From NCBI GenBank assembly GCA_051967755.1, contig JBQDYD010000002.1:490874-554873 (forward strand): a stretch of 64,000 nt of DNA, in the 5' to 3' direction. This document shows, in pieces, positions 26,101-34,596 of this stretch. The stretch is from UBA1672 sp051967755. GTDB taxonomy: Bacteria > Pseudomonadota > Alphaproteobacteria > Micavibrionales > Micavibrionaceae. The notes under the pieces were generated by a model that ran no database searches, was not told where the DNA came from, and saw only the letters and a program-made list of their open reading frames with translations. The stretch's first letter is position 1. Each line of letters starts with the position of its first letter. The position numbers and the translations under genes were made by a program.

Positions 26101-28888
26101 GGTTTCTGTGACGATTCCACATCTCACCCCACGCTGTACGCTGTTCGTTCGCACCAAGGGCTTTTACGTCTGCGAAATATTTTTGTACTGATTCCTCGAT
26201 ACGGTCAGAGAACGCACCGGCACGTCGATTAGAACCTGCACGACCTTTCGCGCGGTCCCTGATCGATGTAATGAATTGCGAGAAGAATTGGTTTTCACGA
26301 GCCGCATCGGTAACTTTACCGGCTTCTGCGTTACGCGCGTAACTCAATGATGCCCATTTCAAGGCTTCCCAAAATCTGTTCTCATCGCCTGCGTTAAGCA
26401 AGCTCTCCGCAGCTGAGATCGCGGCATCCATGTCACGATTAACGAAAGAATATTCAAAGAATTTCTGTTCGTCAGTCTTCATGGTATGACCGGCGTTACC
26501 CTTCACAGCGTCTGAGTTAAAGGCATCTTCACCCGGTCTGTATGAAATAATATCGTCAAGTGTCTGGCCTTCACGCATTTCCGGCGCAATGTCACCATTT
26601 TCAACAAGCTGTCTGTAACGCGCTCTGTCAGCAGACGTTACTGTGGCCTCAACCAAACCTGCGTTCTGTTCGGTCATTAACGCGGTGTTTGCACCTGCTT
26701 CTGCAAAGATGTCGGCGTTTTTATCTTCGGTTACACGCGTATATCGGTTTACGGCGCTATCCATGTCTGTAACGGCGAGGCGTGCTTCATCAAAGCCTTC
26801 CAGTGCGTCATCAATACTTGATCCTGTAACCTCTTCAAGTGCATCTGCTTTTGCTGCCAAATCATCTGCAAGTGCGCGCAGGTTCTCAACGCGTGTTGCG
26901 TCACCGCTTTGAAGTGCATTATCAAACCCTGTTGTAATAGAAGAGGTATCTAAACCCTCTCTCAGGTTGTCTGTAATGCGGGTCAATTCGCTTGAATATC
27001 CTGAAACTTCGGCTAAGTGTGGCTTTACATCATGTGCAGCCAAGCGAGCAGTTACAGAACCGCCGACAAGCTTATCGCCAGCGTTAGCCGGAGGTGCTGC
27101 CTCAATATCGGCAATTTTACCTTCAATACGGGCTACATTCTCGTTAAGCAACTCAACAGCTTGGGAAACCTCACCCAAGGACGATGTCTCAATATCACTT
27201 TCAAGCGTGCTCTTATGTCTGCGTAAAATGTCATTAGCGCGGTCAGTGAGCTGCGATACTTGTTGTCCGGCAAGGTCTGCGCGCTCTGACATATCCGTAG
27301 AGATGCGTCCTAATATTTCGGCCGCTTCGGCAGTAACAGTTGCCTGATCTGCGTTTTCCAGTTGCTTTAGCGTGTTAAGATCTTCAATACCTTGCTGAAG
27401 TATTTGTTGAGAAACTTCATCAGCTGTATTTCTTAAACTGGCTTCCAATCCTGACGAAAGTGTATCCAAGTCGGCTTTGCCGGTAGAGATTAACTGGTTA
27501 GATAAATCACCATAACGGCCGGATATTGACTGTAGGCGAGATTGTTGAGCCTTTAATACTTGCGCTTCTTCTAATTGTGTTGCCGCAGACGCGATTTCCG
27601 TGCTTGCGTTTCTTAAATTTCCAGAGATTTGGTCAACTGTGTTTTGTACGTCACCTTGCGCATTACGAAGTGTTTCACCAACATCATCTAAAGCGCCTGT
27701 AAGGTCGTCAGGTGTTTTCACCGCACCTTCTGGCATATAACGATAGTTCATCGCAGATTCTGCGGCGCGTCCGGCGTTAATGTCTAAGGCCAGTCCGGCG
27801 GTGTTGGTTGTTTTGTGTACATCAGCACGTGCAAACAACGCTCTTGAATATTGATGGTCAGAAAATGTATATGAGAAACCACGCTTGATGTAGTTTGGCA
27901 TATTGCGGCCAACGCGACCAAAGTCTTTTGCCAGACTAAATACCGGGTCTAGAACATATCCGAAACCGCTAAAGTTCCAGGCGAATTTCCCTACAGCGCC
28001 TGCAATGTTCCTTACGGCGCTACGCGGAGCGTTAGGATTTTGGCCAGCCGGGTCAACATCTTGCCCTTGACCGTTATTGCCGCCGTCATCACCACGACCG
28101 CCGCCACCTTCTTCGGCTTGGCGCGCATTATCAACGTCATCTACATCATCCGCAACAGGTGCTGCGTCATCTGCGTTATCTGCAGCAGGTGCTGCGTCGT
28201 CTGCATCATCAACGATGGGTGCTGCGTCGTCTGCGTTATCTGCAACAGGTGCCGCGTCGTCTACATCATCAACGATAGGCGCTGCGTCGTCTACGTTATT
28301 CGCAACAGGTGCTGCGTTATCTACATCATCTGCGATAGGGGCTACATCATCACCACGGCGACCAAGCTCATCGATCATAACGACGATTGCTTCTTCTCTG
28401 TTCAGGCCGCCCGTTTCCATGATGGCCTCAATGGTGCTTTCGCGCGACTCAATACTGTTTTCGAAGCTGGCGCGCAGAGCTGCTATATCGTCGCCGTCAT
28501 AGCTAAGCGCTGTGTCATCACTGATTTGTCTAAGGATGCCATCTATGTCTATAGTGTTGGCTGTGCTCAGATATACATCATTAAAATCTGTTGCGGCCTT
28601 TTGAATAGCAGGGATCGCGTCCAGACGAGCCACTGTTGTTGCGCTTTCAAGGAAGTTGCGCATACGTCCGGTGATTTCGACTGCTTCGCCGGCTTCGTCG
28701 GTAAGTCCTCTGCTTCCGTCAAGAACGGAAGAGCGCCAAGAGGCCAGATCATCCGCCATAGAATCAACGTTATCGGCGTTTGATAAAACCCTAATTAAAT
28801 CGTCTTGTAGCGCTTTCGGAAAATCAAGTAGATCTACACCGCCAAAGAGCAGTCTGAATGCGTTATCTGCAGATTGTATGCCTACCAT
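23111..28888 (-). CDS. Giant coiled-coil and membrane-helix protein, unknown family
   Basis: A 1925-residue protein with no family I recognise. Order: helical domain (1-178); Asp/Ala/Pro repeats of 10 residues (about 181-250); Gly/Asn linker; hydrophobic-aromatic segment (294-350); long coiled-coil region (395-720); mixed domain rich in Arg and Trp (750-1000); a transmembrane helix (about 1001-1025); coiled-coil modules duplicated at about 1068-1212 and 1254-1400; TVDD repeats (1409-1430); coiled coil (1445-1605); AWNSVKG motif (1662-1668); two helices (about 1693-1708 and 1720-1735); a disordered Ser/Gly part; and a beta-rich C-terminal domain (1800-1925). No signal peptide is seen. AGGGTG precedes the ATG. 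It looks like a membrane-tethered scaffold or filament. Confidence 0.8.
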   Translation of the reverse strand: MVGIQSADNAFRLLFGGVDLLDFPKALQDDLIRVLSNADNVDSMADDLASWRSSVLDGSRGLTDEAGEAVEITGRMRNFLESATTVARLDAIPAIQKAATDFNDVYLSTANTIDIDGILRQISDDTALSYDGDDIAALRASFENSIESRESTIEAIMETGGLNREEAIVVMIDELGRRGDDVAPIADDVDNAAPVANNVDDAAPIVDDVDDAAPVADNADDAAPIVDDADDAAPAADNADDAAPVADDVDDVDNARQAEEGGGGRGDDGGNNGQGQDVDPAGQNPNAPRSAVRNIAGAVGKFAWNFSGFGYVLDPVFSLAKDFGRVGRNMPNYIKRGFSYTFSDHQYSRALFARADVHKTTNTAGLALDINAGRAAESAMNYRYMPEGAVKTPDDLTGALDDVGETLRNAQGDVQNTVDQISGNLRNASTEIASAATQLEEAQVLKAQQSRLQSISGRYGDLSNQLISTGKADLDTLSSGLEASLRNTADEVSQQILQQGIEDLNTLKQLENADQATVTAEAAEILGRISTDMSERADLAGQQVSQLTDRANDILRRHKSTLESDIETSSLGEVSQAVELLNENVARIEGKIADIEAAPPANAGDKLVGGSVTARLAAHDVKPHLAEVSGYSSELTRITDNLREGLDTSSITTGFDNALQSGDATRVENLRALADDLAAKADALEEVTGSSIDDALEGFDEARLAVTDMDSAVNRYTRVTEDKNADIFAEAGANTALMTEQNAGLVEATVTSADRARYRQLVENGDIAPEMREGQTLDDIISYRPGEDAFNSDAVKGNAGHTMKTDEQKFFEYSFVNRDMDAAISAAESLLNAGDENRFWEALKWASLSYARNAEAGKVTDAARENQFFSQFITSIRDRAKGRAGSNRRAGAFSDRIEESVQKYFADVKALGANEQRTAWGEMWNRHRNLRYRGDYSNELAYKGTDKERLAERAVAEEWKASWGSYGRRGMFPAIRMFNTMPGAIWDNLPYKNSHFGSRKLALQTIFLDIAPRVAVGGFLGYQMYRFGKDLIYGPEEQRAKVAENLTEAKDFSEQNILRVQQTGQMLRQNYSQLESNINSFAQEQGRILDEKIAAATTEAERENYELIKQQMLDSTQAFKDQFADDLATSEAGVHQTLIELRRLDSHIQSATDLDNANDLLAQQQEYINSMDNATRFVLDARLAQSENVVEDILAAIESGTPMDSTPLPDDVSDDADIPAGWVLEDRDPTSLKAQSTQNVAAIQAQPEMVAAAYDSSEAFLTRYLTEQTAAIDEKIEAARTAGNTEAVEKYGQIKTQLNESVESFRQQFAEDEAQANTDITAATARIEELDSQIQAATSATTITRLLDEQQRVGDTLVQGIQTRISERQAQFVTATQLLQQAIDNGVPMATNITPGDISANPPPPNNDDTVDDTVDDTVDDTTADDTADDDATPPPVVDNRPQWQKDLDAQKTEATRLLREATSDANVIGRYISNPNSDAMGAAELIDAIQRQEDAILQLQEELRGQGELDKASNLEITLQTVRVGQAEALQLQQELLDVQDELDPLRQRASQLGQQISEINTFADRGRATELMRQLQQTTEQIEGKRAQAETILTSIQQAARDNSETMNNNVDIQYRYGNAYQIDEGLKKMGGGEQGLPYQMFGRGENGVVSAAGGLLQTAWNSVKGVGDWWGDVKSNARTQNERNWYNAIEAGVGIFGSLAVFNFMNKNLFDNQIQGVAKWGIMLAVGLYFLNRSGRVGNDMAASARARSPFVAQSNGSGGGAGSTAYSGATARTTGGRTSYVPTSGQRTGADANADETVESGGVSVPIRSADGSAVQHIVYVDGEITVQNMSGGLPTTASDIVVDTEAAQQIHATVQAELDRIREENGIDPAMAGSGSHLPSPLKGRIDVVNINDADGDTLQSVSIDYSITDPETVDLTKPR
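24608..24672 (-). repeat. 12-bp repeat encoding TVDD
   Basis: In the giant gene a run of near-identical 12-bp units encodes DDTVDDTVDDTVDD followed by degraded copies (DDTTADDTADD). It forms an acidic spacer between the second coiled-coil module and the next coiled coil. Confidence 0.75.
28139..28352 (-). repeat. 30-bp minisatellite encoding DDAAPVADNA-type units
   Basis: About seven tandem 30-bp units inside the giant gene encode a 10-residue repeat (DDAAPVADNA), with alternating PVADN and PIVDD versions that make a 60-bp higher-order period. The copies differ at several third-codon and some first-codon positions. It forms an extended acidic, Pro-containing linker. Confidence 0.85.
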
Positions 28889-29000
28889 ATTATGTTACAC
28901 CCTATATCACGTAAATTTATTTTATTTTTATACTATTACAGCAGATAGTATCGGAATTGGTGTGGTTTTGTCAAATTTAATGTGAAGTTACGACAAATGC

Positions 29001-31175
29001 CTACTTTTGTCTGAGTACATTTCTCAGCTCGTCAGCAGCCTCTTCAGAAACCTGCACATTTATCCCGCCATCTCCGGCCGGGATAACAACACCGTTAGCG
29101 CGGTTGTTGAAGCTATCTGTTTGGATGCCTCTATCAAGGTCACCACCGGGAAGAGGGACACCATTATTGTCTCTGACAGGGGAGCCGCCTTGGAAATCTT
29201 CGCGTAAACGGATCTCTGTGCCACCCGAATCGTTGCCGGCGCCTGATTCTCTTTCCAATCTTTCGCGTCTCAATCGCTCAAGGAATTCCTGATCTTGTCC
29301 CAGGCTTTCGACTTGATCGGTCGATTCGCTAATGATTCCTTCTGCGCCTTGTACTGAAATAGCTTGTCCGCTGGCAAGTTCCTGTGCCGCGTTCTTTTGA
29401 TCAATGTAATAGCCAAAGCCGAATGATGCACCAACGCCTGCCGCATCGATTACCGGGCTGCGGAAGGGGTCTGTGAAGCGCGCACCGCGCATAGCACCGA
29501 TTCTAAAGCCTTCTGACAGACGTTCGCCTGTAGACATTTGTTCAAGTGTTCTGCCGGCATTGCGTGCGGCATCTTGTGTGACTTCCTCTAATGCGTTGCC
29601 GGAGCTTTTTGCCAAATCATTGACGTTACCGCGCGCTCTTTCCAATGCGTTTTCTGCGTTAGATAGTTTTCTTTGTGCGTTTGTAAGCTGTCTTTGTGTG
29701 GCCGTTCCTGATTCAACCAAATCATCCAGTTTTGTCTGCGCTGCTCTTACTTTATCGGCGTGTTTGCCCAAATATTCTAATAAATCGGATTGTTTAAGGG
29801 CCTGACCTGCATCATCGACAGTTCTGCCAAGGGCCATGCTAATGCGGCGTGATGCGCGCTGCGCCATTGTGAATCTGCGTGTCCCGTTGGCGAAATCATC
29901 GGCCATGCCGACTGCGCGCGTGACTTTGCTTGCGTCCGCACCTGAATCGGCAAGCTTCACACCTTTTTGTGCAAGTTGAATGCCATCTGTCACCATATCA
30001 ACACGGCGAAGTGTTGCCGCAGTTTGTATTCCCTTGCCGCCAAATCGTGCAACATAGGCCGCGGTACCTGTACCACCTGTAAGGGCCGCAGTTGCGATAA
30101 AGGCGGGGACTTCGAATACCGCCTGACCACCATAAAGAAGAACACGTTCATAATTGGCATTCTTGTTTTCGATGATTTCTGCCCATTCCGGTACTTCTTC
30201 GCCTTCGGCCAGCTCTATTTCTTTCATATAATCAGGGTTTTCAACCATATCCCCGTTTTCATCTTCGATGAATTCACGCATATCGGCCAGATATTCAGGC
30301 TTAATACGGTCTACGAACTGTGTGTTATCGTTCATCCATGTGGAATATCCGAACGCTCCGCCGGAATATTCATTGGCGGCAGATGTCCATGAGAAAAAGT
30401 CCTGACGCTCGAGGAGGGGGCCTTCGCCTTCTTCTGCGCCCAGGGAATAAATGCCGTTAATCAAGTGGCGTGTTGTATAGTTATAAGCAACATTTTTTAC
30501 GAGATCGCCTGCGCCTGTGACAATCATGCGGGCGCCATCACCCACAAAACCAACGGTACTGGTTACGCCATTTGCAAAACCCTGTGCGACCAATTCGCCT
30601 GCACGCCCCGGATTTTCCCAAGCATATTGCCCAAATCCGACAACGGCTTCTTCAACTTGTCTGTTTTTATCTGCAATGCCAAGCCCGTCCCATCCTGTGG
30701 CGGCTTCAATCCCTCTGAACGCGTAACCTGCCGGAGAGGAGGCAACAACCCATGCGGCCCCGTTACCAACGGCGGGGGCAGCTGTGTTTACAACCCAGTC
30801 ACCGGCGCTTGTTAGGGCTTCGTCTACAACTTTACCTTTTTCCGCAGCGCCTTCCCAACCAAGGGCTTCCGCGCCATCTTCACCAAGAACCGTACCACCA
30901 ACCCATTCGGCGCCTTCTTCGACAACCTCAAGGGCCTCTCCGGCAACTTCCATGGTCGCTTGAGCGGCTGCGGCGATGTTTTCCCGGCCATTTGTTTTGG
31001 ATTCTTCGACCCAGTCCCAGTTGTCGACTGTGCCTTCGCCGCCTACGGCGTTGATTGTGGATGTAACTGCGTTGGAGGCCTCTGCGGCAACATAGGTCGC
31101 GGTGTCAGCAACGGCACTTACCGTAGCCGAAGCCGCGCTGCTTACATTATCCCATGCTCTTGATAACCAACCCAT
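29001..31175 (-). CDS. Large Ala-rich protein with hydrophobic helices, unknown family
   Basis: A 724-residue protein in the same run as the giant gene. The N-terminus (WLSRAWDNVSSAASATVSAV) is an amphipathic helix; AWENPG is at 185-190. A hydrophobic Gly/Ala segment (about 352-380) could span a membrane, a coiled coil lies at about 465-530, and a hydrophobic patch (SPVIDAAGVGASFGFGYYI) is near 586-604. The C-terminus is charged, ending in EEAADELRNVLRQK. GAGGGTGTAACA lies upstream of the ATG, nearly the same leader as the 1925-residue gene. Function unknown; likely a partner of its neighbours. Confidence 0.78.
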   Translation of the reverse strand: MGWLSRAWDNVSSAASATVSAVADTATYVAAEASNAVTSTINAVGGEGTVDNWDWVEESKTNGRENIAAAAQATMEVAGEALEVVEEGAEWVGGTVLGEDGAEALGWEGAAEKGKVVDEALTSAGDWVVNTAAPAVGNGAAWVVASSPAGYAFRGIEAATGWDGLGIADKNRQVEEAVVGFGQYAWENPGRAGELVAQGFANGVTSTVGFVGDGARMIVTGAGDLVKNVAYNYTTRHLINGIYSLGAEEGEGPLLERQDFFSWTSAANEYSGGAFGYSTWMNDNTQFVDRIKPEYLADMREFIEDENGDMVENPDYMKEIELAEGEEVPEWAEIIENKNANYERVLLYGGQAVFEVPAFIATAALTGGTGTAAYVARFGGKGIQTAATLRRVDMVTDGIQLAQKGVKLADSGADASKVTRAVGMADDFANGTRRFTMAQRASRRISMALGRTVDDAGQALKQSDLLEYLGKHADKVRAAQTKLDDLVESGTATQRQLTNAQRKLSNAENALERARGNVNDLAKSSGNALEEVTQDAARNAGRTLEQMSTGERLSEGFRIGAMRGARFTDPFRSPVIDAAGVGASFGFGYYIDQKNAAQELASGQAISVQGAEGIISESTDQVESLGQDQEFLERLRRERLERESGAGNDSGGTEIRLREDFQGGSPVRDNNGVPLPGGDLDRGIQTDSFNNRANGVVIPAGDGGINVQVSEEAADELRNVLRQK

Positions 31176-31240
31176 TTGTCTTTGTTACACCCTCATATAT
31201 TTCTTTGTTTATTATTATAAATTCAGGGTTTCCTTCCCAT

Positions 31241-31840
31241 TTATCCTATGTCGAGGCTTGTGTTGTAATCATCATCGGCAAGGTCATATTCATCATCACC
31301 ACCTATGCCCAAGGCATTACCGATTTCTTGTCTATTACTCCACAGCAAGAATCCACCCATGGCCATAAGTCCCATTTTCAGAATGCTGCCAAAGCCGAAT
31401 CCATTGTCATTATTGCTATCGTTATTATTGTCATTGCCGCCTAATTTATTAAGCAACCAGCCGCCAATACCAATACCAATACCCCATTTAGCGATATTCC
31501 ACATGTCAAACCCTTCGCCGTCACCACCACCGGTGATCGTGCCCACAGGGTCGTCTGCTAAGTCTTTGAGATTTCCTGCTGTATCCGCTGCGTCTTCAAA
31601 GAAGTGGCGCGTGCCTTTTGCCGCACCTTCAAATGCGTTGACACCGCCAGAAACGGTTTCTTTTGCACTGTCGAAGGTTTCGCCCGGATTTTTCCAAGCG
31701 TTTGCAACAGCTTCGTTAACTTCTTCATGATATGCGGCATATCCGAATGCAGCCGCGCCTGTCAGAAGCGGTCGACCTTTTACAAGGTTCCACGCACCCT
31801 TAAGGATACCTCCGCCTAATCTGGCTAAACCACCTGCCAT
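31241..31840 (-). CDS. Hypothetical Gly-rich membrane protein
   Basis: A 199-residue protein, first gene of the run. The N-terminus (GGILKGAWNLVKG) carries AWN at 16-18, and AWKNPG is at 48-53. Two hydrophobic segments (about 112-131 and 151-167) flank a low-complexity Asn/Asp loop (GGNDNNNDSNNDNG). The tail is acidic (GDDEYDLADDDYN). GGAGGT eight bases before the ATG is a strong ribosome-binding site. The AWN and AWxNPG motifs recur in the 724- and 1925-residue neighbours, suggesting a common localisation or docking signal. Confidence 0.75.
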   Translation of the reverse strand: MAGGLARLGGGILKGAWNLVKGRPLLTGAAAFGYAAYHEEVNEAVANAWKNPGETFDSAKETVSGGVNAFEGAAKGTRHFFEDAADTAGNLKDLADDPVGTITGGGDGEGFDMWNIAKWGIGIGIGGWLLNKLGGNDNNNDSNNDNGFGFGSILKMGLMAMGGFLLWSNRQEIGNALGIGGDDEYDLADDDYNTSLDIG

Positions 31841-32027
31841 TACACTTTACCTCCAAAAATAACTTCAAGAGGTGTGTAGGTACAAAAATTGCGTAAATTT
31901 CCAACCATTCCTATTCCTCTTATCACCCAATATAGCACATTTTCCGTGCTTTTTCTAATTGCTTACGTGAAGTATAGGATAAATGGAAGACCCTGTGCAA
32001 GTTTTTTATGTATATTGATAACAGCCC

Positions 32028-33632
32028 TTAATGGCGGAAATGTCTCATGCCTGTGAAGACCATAGCAAGCCCGCGTTCATTGGCCGCGTCAATCACCTCT
32101 TGGTCGCGAATAGAGCCGCCAGGTTGTATGACTGCAGTCACGCCCGCATCTGCTGCGGCGATAAGCCCGTCTGCAAATGGGAAGAATGCATCAGAGGCAA
32201 CGACCGAACCTGTGGTTAACGGCTCATCCCATCCTGCTTCTTTCGCAGCATCAGCCGCCTTTACCGCGGCAATACGTGAGGAATCGATGCGGCTCATTTG
32301 GCCTGCGCCAATACCGACAGTCGCCTTGTCTTTTGCATAAACAATTGCGTTAGATTTAACATGTTTGGCTACTTTAAACGCAAATAGCAGATCTTCCATC
32401 TCGCTCTTGGTCGGTTCTCTGTCTGTCACGGTTTTAAGTGCATCTTCATCATAGATGAAATTGTCGGCCTCTTGTACCAACAGACCACCGGCAATGCGCT
32501 TTACTTGTGGGATGCTCTGTATGCCTGAGGGCATGCTGCCTGTTGTCAGAACGCGGATTTTGTCTTTCTTTTTAAGGATATCAATTGCATCGCCTTCGAT
32601 AGATGGGGCGATGATGACTTCGACGAAACGCTCAATAATCGCAGAAGCCAATTCCGCTGTTAGTGTTTCATTTAATGCAATGATGCCACCAAACGCGCTA
32701 ACCTGATCACAGAGCAGGGCTTTTTTATATGCATCAAGAACGTTGCTTCCTGTTGCTACGCCGCATGGGTTTGCATGTTTTATGATCGCGACTGCAGGTG
32801 TATCGAATTCACTTACCAATTCAAATGCCGCATCGGTGTCATTCAGGTTGTTATAAGATAGCTCTTTACCTTGCACCTGAGAGGCCATAGCCGCACCCGG
32901 TCTTGCCGCATTATCAACGATATAGAGAGAGGCATGTTGATGCGGGTTCTCACCATAACGAAGTTTTTGTTTTAGTGTGCCTGCGAAACTGATTCGGCGT
33001 GGTGCTTGCTCTTTGTTTTGTTGTGCGAACCAACTGGCAATGCTGGAATCATATGCGGCCGTCATTGAAAAGGCCGTCAGTGCCAGTGACAGGCGTAATT
33101 TATGTGTCACGCTGCCGTCATGTGCATTCATGTCATTTAATACACGCTCATAATCTTGCGGGTCTGTAATGACGGCGACATGATCATGGTTTTTAGCCGC
33201 AGAGCGGATCATTGCGGGGCCGCCAATATCTATATTTTCGATACATTCAGCGAATTTTGCGTCAGCCATAATGGTTTCAACAAACGGATATAGGTTAATA
33301 ACAACCATATCGATGGGCTCAATATCGTTTTCTTCCATCTGCGCGATGTGTTGATCATTGTTATGTTTGCCCAAGATACCGCCATGAATTTTTGGATGAA
33401 GCGTTTTAACGCGTCCTTCCATAATTTCGGGGAACCCGGTGTGGTCAGAAACTTCCGTCACCTCAATTCCTGCTTCTTGCAGGGCTTTGGCCGTACCGCC
33501 TGTAGAGAGGATTTCTACGCCATGTGATTTCAGTTCACGGGCGAAATGCTCAATATTATCTTTATTAGATACAGAAATGAGTGCGCGTTTGATTTTTTTT
33601 GCGTTTGGATCGCTTATTACAGGATCATTCAT
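32028..33632 (-). CDS. purH: PurH, AICAR transformylase/IMP cyclohydrolase
   Basis: A 534-residue bifunctional enzyme for the last two steps of purine synthesis: formyl transfer to AICAR, then ring closure to IMP. The N-terminal MGS-like cyclohydrolase domain opens with IKRALISVSNKDNIEHF and contains EILSTGGTAKAL and EVSDHTGFPEIMEGRVKTLHPKIHGG (shown in parts). The C-terminal transformylase domain carries YGENPHQ, KELSYNNLND and IKHANPCGVA. An AAGGT site precedes the ATG by eight bases. It sits between the chemotaxis operon and the giant-gene cluster; a 187-base gap separates it from that cluster and no strong terminator is seen there. Confidence 0.97.
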   Translation of the reverse strand: MNDPVISDPNAKKIKRALISVSNKDNIEHFARELKSHGVEILSTGGTAKALQEAGIEVTEVSDHTGFPEIMEGRVKTLHPKIHGGILGKHNNDQHIAQMEENDIEPIDMVVINLYPFVETIMADAKFAECIENIDIGGPAMIRSAAKNHDHVAVITDPQDYERVLNDMNAHDGSVTHKLRLSLALTAFSMTAAYDSSIASWFAQQNKEQAPRRISFAGTLKQKLRYGENPHQHASLYIVDNAARPGAAMASQVQGKELSYNNLNDTDAAFELVSEFDTPAVAIIKHANPCGVATGSNVLDAYKKALLCDQVSAFGGIIALNETLTAELASAIIERFVEVIIAPSIEGDAIDILKKKDKIRVLTTGSMPSGIQSIPQVKRIAGGLLVQEADNFIYDEDALKTVTDREPTKSEMEDLLFAFKVAKHVKSNAIVYAKDKATVGIGAGQMSRIDSSRIAAVKAADAAKEAGWDEPLTTGSVVASDAFFPFADGLIAAADAGVTAVIQPGGSIRDQEVIDAANERGLAMVFTGMRHFRH

Positions 33633-33740
33633 AGCTACCGACCTTGGTTTTTTATAACAGTGGGTTTGTACAGGCGCGGACTATAATAACAAAAAGATAC
33701 GGGTGCAATAGGGCTTTACTATATTTTTATGGATACGGCC

Positions 33741-34574
33741 TTAGGCGGCTTTGATATGACTGCTTTCAGACTTTGCGTACAAGCCGCGTTTGTCAGGAAC
33801 CGCACTAAATACATCCGTAACCCCAAGAACAGTCTCAGCACCACCAAGGAAGAAAAACCCATCGTCTGCCATTTGCTTGTTCATACGCTCCATAACGTCT
33901 TTCTTTGTTTCACTGTCAAAGTAAATAAGAACGTTACGACAGAAAATAATGTCGAATTTTCCCATGACCGACATATTGTCGAGCAGATTGAAATATTTAT
34001 ATTGGATCATGGATTTAATGTCTTGGTTAACCGCCCATTTATCACCATTTTGTGTGAAGTATTTAAGCAGTAGGTCAATCGGAAGGCCGCGCTGGACTTC
34101 AAATTGCGTGTAGATGCCTTCTTTGGCTTGTTCCAAAATATCATGAGAAATGTCAGTTGCGGTGATCGAAAAACGCCAACCCGGAAGCTTTGCAGCTTCT
34201 TCTTTTAGTAACATAGCCAGAGAGTAGGGCTCTTGCCCGCTAGAGGCGGCAGCACACCATATTTTCAGTTCTTTTTTCGCCCCTGCATTTTGCACGTAAT
34301 AGGGAAGAACAACATCTTTGAAAATATCAAACGGCTTCTTATCACGGAAAAATGATGTTTCGTTGGTGGTCATGGCCTCAACGATATCAATGATTAAGTC
34401 ATTTGGCGGAACACCACGCAATACATTGGTCATTGCATCAATATTGTCATATCCCCATTTTTTGGCGATAGGATTCAGGCGAGATTCGATCAGGTATGAT
34501 TTGTCCTGCGTCAGAACCAATCCTGATTTATCTTTTAAAAGGTCTTTGTATATCTCAAAGTCTGTAATGTTCAT
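33741..34574 (-). CDS. cheR: CheR chemoreceptor methyltransferase
   Basis: A 277-residue SAM-dependent glutamate O-methyltransferase that adapts chemoreceptors. NETSFFRD is at 71-78, the SAM motif WCAAASSGQEPYS at 106-118, and FCRNVLIYFD at 211-220. GAGGG is eight bases before the ATG. It is the last gene of the che operon, and its partner CheB lies 22 bases upstream. No chemoreceptor gene is in the window. Confidence 0.96.
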   Translation of the reverse strand: MNITDFEIYKDLLKDKSGLVLTQDKSYLIESRLNPIAKKWGYDNIDAMTNVLRGVPPNDLIIDIVEAMTTNETSFFRDKKPFDIFKDVVLPYYVQNAGAKKELKIWCAAASSGQEPYSLAMLLKEEAAKLPGWRFSITATDISHDILEQAKEGIYTQFEVQRGLPIDLLLKYFTQNGDKWAVNQDIKSMIQYKYFNLLDNMSVMGKFDIIFCRNVLIYFDSETKKDVMERMNKQMADDGFFFLGGAETVLGVTDVFSAVPDKRGLYAKSESSHIKAA

Positions 34575-34596
34575 TTAACTATCCCTCTAAATCTTT

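Noticed and set aside
28139..28352. Tandem repeats considered as a CRISPR array
   Set aside because: Units are contiguous, with no unique spacers, in frame with a protein, and have no palindromic ends or cas genes nearby.
28040..28783. 247-codon plus-strand frame opposite the repeats of the giant gene
   Set aside because: It is rich in Cys/Val/Ile because it reads the complement of the Asp/Ala-rich repeats; there is no start signal and no protein-like character.
31936..31956. AGCAC/GTGCT hairpin followed by T on the plus strand as a terminator
   Set aside because: The stem is only 5 bp, and no plus-strand gene ends near it.
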